From: Budorcas taxicolor
Taxonomy: Eukaryota > Chordata > Mammalia > Artiodactyla > Bovidae
Reading direction: 5' to 3'
Assembly: GCF_023091745.1 (NCBI RefSeq)
Contig: NC_068934.1
Coordinates: 19,360,434 to 19,424,433 of the forward strand
DNA length: 64,000 nt
Under the pieces are notes generated by a model that did not search any database, was not told where the DNA came from, and was given only the letters and a program-made list of their open reading frames with translations. Below are positions 11,574 to 21,360 of the stretch, in pieces. Made by a program: the position numbers and the translations under genes. Numbering within the stretch: position 1 is the first letter of the stretch; every line of letters begins with the position of its first letter.

Positions 11574-12242
11574 TCACATCAGGTGGCCAAAGTATTGGAG
11601 TTTCAGCTTCAGCATCAGTCCTTCCAATGAATATTCAGGACTGATTTCCTTTAGGATGGACTGGTTGGATCTCCTTGCAGTCCAAGGGACTCTGAAGAGT
11701 CTTCTCCAACACCACAGTTCAAAAGCATCAATTCTCCAGCACTCAGATTTCTTTATAGTCCAGCTCTCACATCCACACATGACTACAGGAAAAACCATAG
11801 CTTTGACTAGATGGACCTTTGTTGGCAAAGTGATGTCCCTGCTTTTTAATATGCTGTCTAGGTTGGTCATAACTTTTCTTCCAAGGAGCAAGCGTCTTTT
11901 CATTTTATGGCTACAGTCACCATCTGCAGTGATTTTGGAGCCCCCAAAATAGTCTGTCACTGTTTCCACTGTTTCCCTGTGTATTTGCCATGACGTGTTG
12001 GGAATGGATACCATGATCTTAGTTTCCTGAATGTTGAGTTTTAAGCCAACATTTTCACTCTCCTTTTTCACTTTCATCAAGAAGCTCTTTAGTTCTTCAC
12101 TTTTCACCATAAAGGTGGTGTTGTCTGCGTATCTGAGGTTATTGATACTTCTCCGAGCAATCTTGATTCCAGCTTGTGCTTCATCCAGCCCAGTGTTTCT
12201 CATGATGTACTCTGCATATAAGTTAAATAAGCAGGGTGACAA
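11574..12242 (-). pseudogene. BovB copy B RT fragment
   Basis: 222 open codons starting at MSPCLFNLYAEYIM (RT motif B end), with LRYADNTTFMV in place of YADD: the second catalytic Asp is Asn, so this copy is inactive. It continues to KLKLQYFGHLM and stops there. Confidence 0.8.
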
Positions 12243-12470
12243 TACATGGCCTTGATATGTTCCTTTACCGATTTGGAACCAGTCTGTTTCCCCATGTCCG
12301 ATTCTAACTGTTGCCTCTTGACCTGCATTACAGATATCTCAGGAGGCAGGTCAGGCCGTCTGGTATTCCCATCTCTTGAAGGATTGTCCACAGTTTGTGG
12401 TGATCCACACAGTCAAAGGCTTTGGCATAGTCAATAAAGCATTACTTTACTAGCATGTGAAATGAGTGCA

Positions 12471-13704
12471 AAATTCTCCAAGCTAGGCTTCAGCAATATG
12501 TGAACTGTGAACTTCCAGATGTTCAAGCTGGTTTTAGAAAAGGCAGAGGAACCAGAGATCAAATTGCTAACATCTGCTGGATCATGGAAAAAGCAAGAGA
12601 GTTCCAGAAAAACATCTATTTCTGTTTTATTGACTATGCCAAAGCCTTTGACTGTTTGGATCACAATCAACTGTGGAAGATTCTGAAAGAGATGGGAATA
12701 CCAGACCACCTAACTTGCCTCTTGAGAAATCTGTATGCAGGCCAGGAAGTAAGAGTTAGAACTGGACATGGAACAATAGACTGGTTCCAAATAGGAAAAG
12801 GAGTATGTCAAGGCTGTATATTGTCACCCTGCTTATTTAACTTATATGCCGAGTACATCATGAGAAATGCTGGACAGGAAGAAACACAAGCTGGAATCAA
12901 GATTGCTGGGAGAAATCTCAATAACCTCAGATATGCAGATGACACCACCCTTATGGCAGGAAGTGAAGAGGAACTCAAAAGCCTCTTGATGAAAGTGAAA
13001 GTGGAGAGTGAAAAAGTTGGCTTCAAGCTCAACATTCAGAAAACAAAGATCATGGCATCCAATCCTATCACTTCACTGGAAATAGATGGGGAAACAGTGT
13101 CAGACTTTATTTTGGGGGGCTCCAAAATCACTGCAGATTGTGATTGCAGCCATGAAATTAAAAGACGCTTACTTCTTGGAAGAAAAGTTATGACCAACCT
13201 AGAGAGCATATTCAAAAGCAGAGACATTACTTTGCTGACTAAGGTCCGTCTAGTCAAGGCTATAGTTTTTCCAGTAGTCATGTATGGATGTGAGAGTTGG
13301 ACTGTGAAGAAGGCTGAGCACCGAAGAATTGATGTTTTTGAACTGTGGTGTTGGAGAAGACTGTTGAGAGTCCCTTGGACTGCAAGGAGATCCAACCAGT
13401 CCATTCTGAAGGAGATCAGCCCTGGGATTTCTTTGGAAGGAATGAGGCTAAAGCTGAAGCTCCAGTACTTTGGCCACCTCATGCAAAGAGCTGACTCATT
13501 GGAAAAGACTCTGATGCTGGAAGGGATTGGGGGCAGGAGGAGAAGGGGATGACAGAGGATGAGATGGCTGGATGGCATCACTGACTCAATGGACGCGAGT
13601 CTGAGTGAACTCCGGGAGTTGGTGATGGACAGGGAGGCCTGGCGTGCTGCGATTCATGGGGTCGCAGAGTCGGACACCACTGAGCGACTGAACTGAACTG
13701 AACT
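12471..13704 (+). mobile_element. BovB copy C (innermost), plus strand
   Basis: 5'-truncated BovB starting at AAATTCTCCAAGCTAGG and running to the 3' terminus GCGACTGAACTGAACTGAACTG at 13704. It separates the two halves of copy B. No convincing target-site duplication is visible. Its start coincides within a few bases with the segment that copy B lacks. Confidence 0.88.
12500..13552 (+). pseudogene. BovB reverse transcriptase, longest ORF in the window (350 codons)
   Basis: RT palm motifs are visible: motif A FCFIDYAKAFD (residues 41-51, Asp45), motif B GVCQGCILSPCLFN (101-114) and motif C YADD (145-148). The C-terminal region follows (GCESWTVKKAE; WRRLLRVPWTARRS). It stops at TGA 13550-13552 inside the usual GRRRRGRQRM block, where related copies read CGA or CAA, so this looks like a C-to-T change. 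The endonuclease and RT fingers are absent through 5' truncation. The enzyme would copy BovB RNA at nicked chromosomal DNA; this copy cannot act alone. Confidence 0.85.
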
Positions 13705-14499
13705 GCGCAGTAGTTTGAGCATTCGTTGCCATTGCCTTTCTTTGGAATTGGAATGAAACTGACCTTTTCCAGCCCTGTGGCCACTGCTGAGTTTTCCAGG
13801 TTTGCTGGCATATTGAGTGCAGCACTTTCATAGAATCATCTTTTAGGATTTGAAATAGCTCAATTGGAATTCCTTCACCTCCACTAGCTTTGTTTAGTTA
13901 TGCTTCCTAAAGCCCACTTGACTTCACATTCCCAGATGTCTGGCTCTAGGTGAGTGATCACAGCATCATGATTATCTAGGATGAAGATCTTTTTTGTATG
14001 GTTCTGTGTATTCTTGCTACCTGTTCTTAATATCTTCTGCTTCCATTAGGTCCATACCATTTCTGTCCTTTATTGTACCCATCTTTGCAAGAAATGTTCC
14101 GTTGGTATCTCTAATTTCCTTGAAGAGATCTCTTGTCTTTCCCATTCTATTTTTTTCCTCTATTGCTTTGCATTGATCCCTAAGGAAGGCTTTCTTATCT
14201 CTCCTTGCTATTGTTTGGAACTCTGCATTCAAATGTGTATATCTTTCCTTTTCTCCTTTGCTTTTCACTTTTCTTCTTTTCATAGCTCTTTGTAAGGCCT
14301 ACTCAGACAGCCATTTTGCTTTTTTGCATTTCTTTTTCTTGGGGATGGTCTTGATCCCTGTTTTCTGTACAGTGTCACGAGCCTGTGCCCATAGTTCTTC
14401 AGGCACTCTGGCTGCAGGACTGGAAAAGGTCAGTTTTCATGCCAGTCCCAAAGAAGTGCAGTGCCAAAGAGTGTTCACTACGGTACACTATGGTAATGC

Positions 14500-15600
14500 T
14501 GCTATACACAAATATCTATTCACGTCCTTGCTTTTACTTCTTTTGAGTGTATTTTTTTGAGTGTTTCATCATGAAGATTTCCCCCTATGGTTTCTTCTAA
14601 GAGTTTTACAGTTTAGCACATACCTTGAGGTCTTTGATCCATTTTGAGTTCATTTTTGTATGTGGTATAAATTAAGGATTCAACTCTTCATTTGCATGTT
14701 GATATCCAGTTTTTATAGAATGGTCTTAGTGCTTTTGTCTAAAATAAATTGACCATGTTTCTGGATGCTCTCTCCTATTCCATTGGTGTATATGTCTGTA
14801 TTTATGCCAATATCACAGTGTTCTGATTACTGTTGTTTTGTGGTAAGTTTTAAAATCTGGAAGTATGTAAGTCCTCCAAATTTGTTCTTCTTTTTCAAGA
14901 TTGTTTGCCTTCCCAGCTTCTGTTGCAATTTGTATGAATTTTAATATCAAAAAATACCACGAGGAACTTGATAGAGATTGCACTGAATCTGTAAAGTACT
15001 TTGGGTAGTATTGTCTTCTCAACAATATTAAATCTTCTAATCCATGAACATGAGGTATATTTCTGTATATTAAATATCTTCTTTAATTACTTTCAGCAGT
15101 GTTTTTTTTTTCTGGTATTTTTCAGTGTTCAGTACTTTCACTTCTTTTGGGTTCTATTATAAGTGAATTAAAAAAAATTTCCATTTTAGATTGTTCATTA
15201 TAAGTTCTCTCTAATCTGTTTTTATTACTTTCTTCATTTGTTTTATTTCCTTGAATTTGGACATTGCTATTTTCTATGTACTTACTCAATTTTTATCCTT
15301 TGTGTTTCTTTCTAGTAATCTTTTTCTTCATTTTTCATCAATCCTTTCAGTTTCCATTTCACATTTTTCTATTACTTTCCCACATCCTCTCTGAGTTTTT
15401 GCTTCATGGTACTCTGTTAAGTATGTAGTTGCTTGTTTGAAATTTTTATTTACTTCATGTTGGAATTTTACTTTGCTTCATGTCTTAAATTTTAATGTGC
15501 ATTTTCTTGCCCAGAATTTATTATGACTGTTATTTTCTGTTGGTCCTCAGGTATCCTTGTAAAAATAATTCAGTGTAATTTTTCTTATTTATAACAGAAT
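14500..15600 (-). mobile_element. L1 ORF2 fragment, minus strand
   Basis: 14580-15060 reads on the minus strand as L1 ORF2 C-terminal coding sequence (for example LPDFKTYHKTTVIRTL at the end of the frame covering 14813-15025). 15060-15600 is further AT-rich, probably L1-derived sequence. Frames are broken. Confidence 0.7.
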
Positions 15601-15958
15601 GTATTGAACTTCATGGACCAATTAGCAAGGCAATTCTATGTGATAGAAGAGGAGAATCTTGGACATTTTCCACTTTTCTTAGTTTGAAAGTGCCTTTTCT
15701 TATTGCTCAAATTAAAGACAGTTTCTTTAATGTTAGTGACCTTTTGGGAAACAGTTTTCCCATGATCTTTCTATTCTGTCTGTTTCAGTAGCCTCCCTAA
15801 TGTCAGTTGCCTCCTTACTTTTCTTTAAAACTGACTGCTGCCTACATAGGGTGCCACCACCTTCTAATATATCTCCCTCTTTTGCCATCACAAGCAGTCT
15901 TCTAAGACTTCCTTTTAGTACCCTCAACTTTGAAAACTTCATTCCTTTGGTTGTTTTT
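15601..15958. other. Unassigned sequence
   Basis: No convincing gene or repeat. The 60-80-codon frames on both strands do not resemble a protein I know. Confidence 0.35.
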
Positions 15959-16166
15959 GTTGTTTATTCCATAAATCGTGTCCAACTCTTCTGCGACCCC
16001 ATGGACTATAGCCCACCAGGCTCCTCTGACCTTGGGATTTCCCAGGCAAGAATACTGGAATGAATTGCTGGTTCCTTCTCCAGGGTATTTTCCCAGGCTC
16101 GGGATTGAACCCACATCTCCTGCATTGGCAGGCAGATTCTTTACTATTGAGCCACCTAGGAAGCCC
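15959..16166 (-). mobile_element. Bov-tA SINE, minus strand
   Basis: Minus reading GGGCTTCCTAGGTGGCTCAATAG, then GCAATGC-type tRNA-derived block, then the Bov-A part (AGTATTCTTGCCTGGGAAATCCC-like) and a CGATTTATGGAA tail. Confidence 0.9.
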
Positions 16167-16207
16167 TTCTATTTTTTTAAAAAAGAGTTAATTATTTTCA
16201 ATTTTTA

Positions 16208-16324
16208 AAAATTTCCATCTGTTCTGCATGGGTTGTGGAATCTTAACTCCTTGACCAGGAATTGAAACTGAGCCCCAGGCAGTGAAAGCATAGAGTCCTA
16301 ACCACTGGACTGCCAGAGAATTCC
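16208..16324 (-). mobile_element. Cetartiodactyl tRNA-Glu (CHR-type) SINE, minus strand
   Basis: Minus reading GGAATTCTCTGGCAGTCCAGTGGTTAGGACTC, then CTGGTCAAGGAGTTAAGATTCC and AACCCATGCAG. This is the short CHR-2-like form. Confidence 0.8.
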
Positions 16325-17020
16325 TGAAACTGTTTTCTTTCAGTGCCAGTGCTTTCACTGCCGGTGCTTTCACTGCCAGGATTCAGACCTGCTCTCAGTA
16401 GTTTCTGTTCAACGAGATCTCTCCTTCTTAGGGTAAATCTCCACTGAAATTTTCCAGATGCCACCCACACAAAAGCCTCTCTGAATTTTTCACTTTTCTT
16501 CCCAACTCTCCCTGTTCTCTTCTCAACACTAGAAGCTCCAGCACCAACTTTGTTGCTTTCTGGGCTTTATTTCCACAACTTTGCTTAACTTGAGGTTTGT
16601 ATTCTAACTTGTTCTTTTGTTTCATAGGGTGTTTCTGAGTGCTTTTTCTCTCCTTGTTGCTCTCTACAGTCAAGAGAATGTGTGGAGAGATGCAAATTAA
16701 CCAGTATTATTCTGTAGAAATCCTTACTTGGATAATGTACCTCTCTTACTTGGTTTATTAGCACTAGTTGATACCTTTTGAACTACCACCACTATCAAGT
16801 CCTCAAAATAAGCTGAGTGGTAAATAATTAGCCAACTTAAATCTCTTCCTCCTTTTCCCCTCCTAGTTTAGTACTGGCAAGATTTGTAATATTCCCATTA
16901 TACCTGTATTTATTTTAGTCTTAAGACATCTTTTAGTTAAATAAATTCACTACAACAGTCATTTTGCTGTAGTTTTCCCATTTATTTCTTTTTGGCTGTA
17001 GTTCATCCTTTAATAGTCTC
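16325..17020. other. Mostly unique sequence with a small triplication
   Basis: 16340-16381 has about three copies of a 15-base GCCAGTGCTTTCACT unit that resembles the CHR SINE text next to it. The rest has no recognised gene. The minus-strand frames of 60-80 codons are not convincing. Confidence 0.4.
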
Positions 17021-18545
17021 TTCAAGAAGAGCTCATGCATTTATGGTCAATTAATCTACAGCAGAGGAGGCAAGAATGTACATAATGGTGAGAAGATAGT
17101 CCATTCAATACATGGTGCTGGGAAAACTGGGCAGTCACATGTAAACAGTGAAATTAGAACATTCCCTCACACCACGTACAAAAATAAACTCAACATATTT
17201 TAAAGACCTAAATGTAGGATGTGACACCATAAAGCTCCTAGAAGAGAACCTGACATAAATCATAGTGATATTTTCTTTGATCAGTCTCCCCAGACAAAAG
17301 AAATAAAAACAAAGGAGTGGGACCTAGTCAAACTTAAAAGCTCTTGCACAGCAAAGGAAAACATCAGCGACAAAAAGACAACCTAAGGAATGGGAGAAAA
17401 TACATGCAGATGATGCGACTGACAAGGGATTAATATCCAAAGTATACAGACAGCTCTGACAACTCAGTATAAAAAATCCAGCTAGAAAATGGGCAGAAGA
17501 TCTAAGAGACTTTTTTTCCAAAAAGGACATACAGAAGGCCAACAGGCACATGGAAAGATGCTCAACATGAGTAACTGTTAAGAACGATGCAAATCAAAAC
17601 CACAATGAGATATCACCTCACACTGGTCAGAGTGGCTGTCATCAGAAAGTCTACAAATAACAAATGTTGGAGAGGATGTAGAGAAAAGGGAACCCAGGTA
17701 CACAGTTAGTAGGAAAGTAAATTGATGCAGCCACTATGTAAAACAGTATGGAGGTTCCTTAAAAAAACTTAGGATAGAGATGCCATATGATCAGCAGGTC
17801 CACTCCTGGGCGTATATCTGGAAAAAATAAAACATGAGTTAAAAGAGATATATGCAACCCCAGTGTTCATAATAGCACTATTTATAATAGCCAAAGCATG
17901 GAAGCAACCCAGTGCCCATCAACAAATGGTTAAGAAGATGTGGGATGTATGTGTGTATGGGTATATTACTCAGCCATAAATGAGAATGAATTATTGCCAT
18001 TTCTGGCAACGTGTATACACCTAGAGGATATTATGCTTAGTGAAATGTCAGACAGAGAAGTTTTATATATATATATATATATGTTATATATTGTATAACT
18101 TATACATAGAATCTAAAAGAAAATAGTACAAATGAATCTGTATACAAAACAGAAACAGACTCACAGACATAGAAAACAAGTTTATGATTACCGAAGGGGA
18201 GAGGTAAGGGGAGGGGCAAATTAGAGGTGTGGGATTAACAGGTACAAACAAGTCCTACAAAGTATGTTCTCTGACCATATGGAATTAAAGTAGAAACTAA
18301 TAAAGATATATGGAAAATCCTCAATATTTGGAAACTAACATACTTCTAAATAACCCACAGGACAAAGAAGGACAAACATTACCTGTTTGCCAGCAACAAG
18401 GATTTACTGTTTGGCACAGATGAATTATACCCCAGATCTTATAATAACACTTAATGAAATATAATCTGCAAAAATACTAAATCACTACACTGTACACCTG
18501 AAACTAATACAACATTGTAAATCAACTGTACTTCAGTAAAAAGCT
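17021..18545 (+). mobile_element. L1 3' part, plus strand
   Basis: ORF2 C-terminus (CAGAGGAGGCAAGAATGTACA at 17060) through the 3' UTR to GTAAATCAACTGTACTTCAGTAAAAAG at 18540. It is decayed. A TA run lies at 18062-18083. Its 3' UTR is interrupted at 18250-18385 by a segment that does not belong there. Confidence 0.85.
18250..18385 (+). repeat. Inverted duplicate, left arm (inside L1 3' UTR)
   Basis: 136 bases that are the reverse complement of 18710-18846 with roughly 12 mismatches and one indel by eye (about 91% identity). They are L1 ORF2 mid-region text inserted in an L1 3' UTR. The copy includes the ACATTACCTG junction of the right arm. Confidence 0.85.
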
Positions 18546-19552
18546 ATCATTTCTCCACTGAATTACCTTTGTACGTTTATGAAAAATGATTTCTTGTTTT
18601 ATTTGTGGGTCTGCTCCTAGACTCTCGATTTCTGTTTTATTCATCTGTTTATATTTATGCCAGTATCATATTACCTAGATTACTGTCGCTTTATAGCAAG
18701 CCTTAAAATCAGGTAATGTTTGTCCTTCTTTGTCCTTTGGATTATTTAGAAGTATGTTCGTTTCCAAATAGTGAGGATTTTTCCAGGTGTCTTTATTAGC
18801 TTCTACTTTAATTCTGTATGGCCAGAGAACATACTTTGTATGACTTAATCCTTTTAAATTAATAATCACAATTTGAGGCCCAGAGTATGTTCTGTCTTGG
18901 TAAGTTTTCCATGTGCATATGAAAAGAATATGTATTCTCTTATTATTGGGTAGACTGTTCTATAAATGTTGATTACATAAAGTTGGTTAATGGTGTTTTT
19001 CAAGTCTTCTGTATCTTACTGATTTTGGCTCAGTTATTGAGAATGAAGTATTTAAATCTTTACGTGTAATTGTAGTTTTGTTTATTTCTCTTTGCTGTCC
19101 TATTTGTGTCCCTTTGCTTTAAGTGTTTTGAAACTCATAGTTGCATAAATATTTTGAATTGTGTATCTTCTTGATAAGGTGATCTCTTTATATGGTTATG
19201 AAATTACTTCCTTTATTCCTGGTAGTATCTTTGCTCTGAATTACTTGGTGTAATATTAACAGCAACTTCATCTTTCTTCTCAGTAGAGTTAATATGGTAT
19301 ATCTTTTTCTATCTTTTTGCTTTTAATCTATATGTACTTTTATATCTAAAGTGAGTATCCTATAGACAGTATTGTGGGCTTACCTCTTTAGGTTATCATG
19401 TTTTTCATGATTTTAAACTATTATTATGTACTCTTAATTTAAATAAGTTTTTTTGTGTGTTTTATCCATTTAAAAATTGTCTTGAGTATGAAGTAGGTCT
19501 GAATTCTCTAGCTCTCTATTACCAGTTTTTTTTAAATAAGTAAATTAGTAAA
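18546..19552 (-). mobile_element. L1 fragments, minus strand
   Basis: 18570-18710 matches the L1 ORF2 C-terminal region, fused at about 18718 to an ORF2 region lying further upstream in the element (frame 18675-18869 reads ...LETNILLNNPKDKEGQTLPDFKACYKATVI in two parts), implying an internal deletion. 18850-19552 looks like further L1 but is less certain. Confidence 0.65.
18710..18846 (-). repeat. Inverted duplicate, right arm
   Basis: Reverse-complement partner of 18250-18385, separated by about 324 bases. It contains a deletion junction (AGGTAATG joined to TTTGTCC) between two non-adjacent L1 ORF2 regions; the left arm carries the same junction. Confidence 0.85.
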
Positions 19553-19575
19553 ACAAAACAAAACAAAACAAAACT
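19553..19575. repeat. CAAAA simple repeat
   Basis: Four to five AAAAC units (ACAAAACAAAACAAAAC). Confidence 0.85.
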
Positions 19576-19725
19576 TAACAAGCACCTAGTGTGTGACAGA
19601 CATTTTTCTGGTAATGGAAGTATAGTGGCAAGGAAATCAAAGTCCTTTCCCTCAAGAATCTAACAGTCTAGTGGCAAAATGTGTTCATTTTTTCTATATA
19701 AGCTGATTTGGAAGCAATTATAATA

Positions 19726-19758
<33 letters not shown>

Positions 19759-20028
19759 ATCTTTAAGCAAATATTAGTCCCTTCTTTCTGAGAGCTTCCT
19801 TGGTAAGCCTTACCCTCATATAATGGACTTTTTTGTGCCAGGCAGAATTGAAGGGCTTGGTATAAGCTTGCCCAAAATCTTAGGGGAGGAAGCTCAGAAG
19901 AATGAGCCTGAGGAGATGGGAATGATTGTAACATTTAATGATAACTATGAGTTCACCACATAGCAAACATAGATTGGGGCATTGTGACATTGAGGAATCT
20001 GTGCTTATGTCTTTTCTGTCTTCTACAG
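19576..20028 (+). other. Presumed intron upstream of exon copy B, with a microsatellite and splice acceptor
   Basis: The last about 55 bases correspond to 3745-3807 upstream of copy A. The acceptor is TTTTCTGTCTTCTACAG ending at 20028, with a good polypyrimidine tract. No upstream exon was recognised. Confidence 0.55.
19725..19758. repeat. AC microsatellite
   Basis: About 13 CA units followed by four TA units. Confidence 0.92.
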
Positions 20029-20797
20029 ATATTCAGGAAACAGCCTCTAACATGGAAAAAGGGTCATTGGAAACCCTTGGACTCTGGCCATCTTCCAGCC
20101 AGCCTAGATCAAAAGAACCCTCAGCTACCCAAACTCCTTCTGTGTCACAGCAGCCCCCGAGGAGGAAGCTGTCACACCATCAGGATCCTCCTAAGAGAAA
20201 CATGCTACCAGGGGTTGCCAAGAACATCAAATCACCAATGTCCCCCAAGGGGAATGTCAAACCACCTGTGTCTCCCAAGGAGAAAATCAAGCCACCAGTG
20301 TCCACCAAGGGGGACATCAAACTACCAGTGCCACTCAAGGGGGAGGTCAAACCACCAGTGCACCCCAAGGGGGTGGTTAAACCACCAGCACCCCCCAAGA
20401 TGGAAGCCAGACCACTAGCATCCCCCAAGAGAGAGGTCAAACCACCAGTGCCCCTCAAGGGGAAGGCCAAACCACCGGTGTTCTCCAAAGGGCAGGTTTA
20501 ATCACCAGAGGCCCACAAGGGGGAGGTCATAGCACCAGCATCCCCCAAGAAGACCATCACACCAAGTTCATACCCAAGTGATCATCAGACAGACACCTCC
20601 CCCACAACTGAAACATAATGACCCCCTTCCACAAAGAGTCTAGACCCACAGAACCCACCAAAGACACCCCAACCCTGCAATTCAACCCTGAGACCCCTAT
20701 TGTTGAATCATCCTCTGAGGAATCCTTTTATATAGTACATTCCTCCTCTACTAGTGTGTCATCATTCTCGTACAGGATATTCTTGGAGGAAATTTAG
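20029..20797 (+). pseudogene. Paralogous terminal exon (copy B), Pro/Lys repeat protein, probably broken
   Basis: Entered at codon position 2 after the acceptor at 20028, exactly as in copy A. The frame stays open about 157 codons to TAA at 20499-20501. The N-terminal part is Ser/Pro/Gln-rich (ETASNMEKGSLETLG; SVSQQPPRRKLSHHQD), followed by about nine open 10-residue units of consensus xVKPPVxPKG. The stop falls inside the array, where an AAA lysine codon of the unit reads TAA. The array continues beyond it in the same frame for two more units and then to TSPTTET and stop. The next open frame (20612-20797) lies in another register and carries VESSSEESFYIVHSSS, matching SSEESL at the end of copy A. 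So there is a nonsense change plus a later frameshift relative to the inferred ancestor. It could still encode a shortened protein. Gene not recognised. Confidence 0.6.
20223..20568 (+). repeat. Coding minisatellite, 30-bp unit, about 11.5 copies
   Basis: Units of AAACCACCAGTGTCCCCCAAG type encode xVKPPVxPKG. They are exact multiples of three with few indels. The repeat is strongly basic and proline-rich, with SPK/PPK motifs. Copy A has only about two loose units. Confidence 0.88.
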
Positions 20798-21360
20798 CCA
20801 CAGTCACTTTCTTCTTCCTCTCTGTACCTCAGGGTGACCTGATGGTAGAGAAAGGTCAAGAAAGGAGTTCAGGAGAGCTAGGGAGACTCTCACAAAAACC
20901 ATTCTGGTCTAGCCTTTCTATAAAGAATGCATTTCAAGGGGATGAGCAAATGGAAAATCCTTGTTTTCCTGGAGCTGGAGCTGGTTTCTCTCCAGGTGTC
21001 ACAGGATTTGTCTCATCCTAACCTTTCATAGTATTCCCCGCTAAAGGAGTGGCTGTGGTGAACATCAGCATGTAAATAAAGGCAACCTCTCAGGAACTCA
21101 GAAGGTAATTGACACAATCTTTGGGGCCCTCTGTGGTTACTCAGGCTGACAAAGACAAAGGGAGGAGTGCCAGAGTGATGCCCTCCAGAGTCAGAGCAGG
21201 AGAGGTGGCATGGATATGAGCGGGGGCAAAGATCTCACCCCACTCGCACATCCTGTCATACAGTGTGCATGGGGTGCTTCCTCATAGCTTGTTGTTGGCT
21301 GATTCCTCAAGGGGATGATGCGCTTAATCCCATGTCCACCCAGTGACTTTGGCCATCAAG
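20798..21360 (+). other. 3' UTR of copy B and duplicated flank
   Basis: Collinear with 4284-4830, with AATAAA at 21075-21080 in the same context. Homology ends near 21355. Confidence 0.7.
21075..21080 (+). promoter_or_regulatory. Polyadenylation signal AATAAA of copy B
   Basis: AATAAA within TGTAAATAAAGGCAACC, matching the copy A signal at 4548-4553. Confidence 0.6.

Larger units (their letters stand above)
11363..14408 (-). mobile_element. BovB copy B, minus strand, nested in copy A and split by copy C
   Basis: Pieces 11363-about 12470 (3' end through RT) and 13705-14408 (upstream RT and linker) are collinear on the minus strand. TGGCTGCAGGACT at 11350-11362 and 14409-14421 is a perfect 13-bp target-site duplication of copy A sequence. 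An internal deletion of roughly 190 bases is seen at 12440/12441, where TCAATAAAGC joins directly to ATTACTTTACTAGC. Confidence 0.88.
8626..14500 (+). mobile_element. BovB copy A (outermost), plus strand, in three pieces
   Basis: Pieces 8626-9056, 9904-11362 and 14422-about 14500 are collinear BovB sequence: leader (GAGCCATGATGGGCAGGGCC), endonuclease region (NDILGISELKWTRM, 9950-9990), central linker (10840-11180) and the stretch entering the RT (GCAGTGGCTGCAGGACTGGAAAAGG). Later BovB insertions occupy 9057-9893 and 11363-14408. The host 3' half beyond about 14500 is lost. Many stops. Confidence 0.85.
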
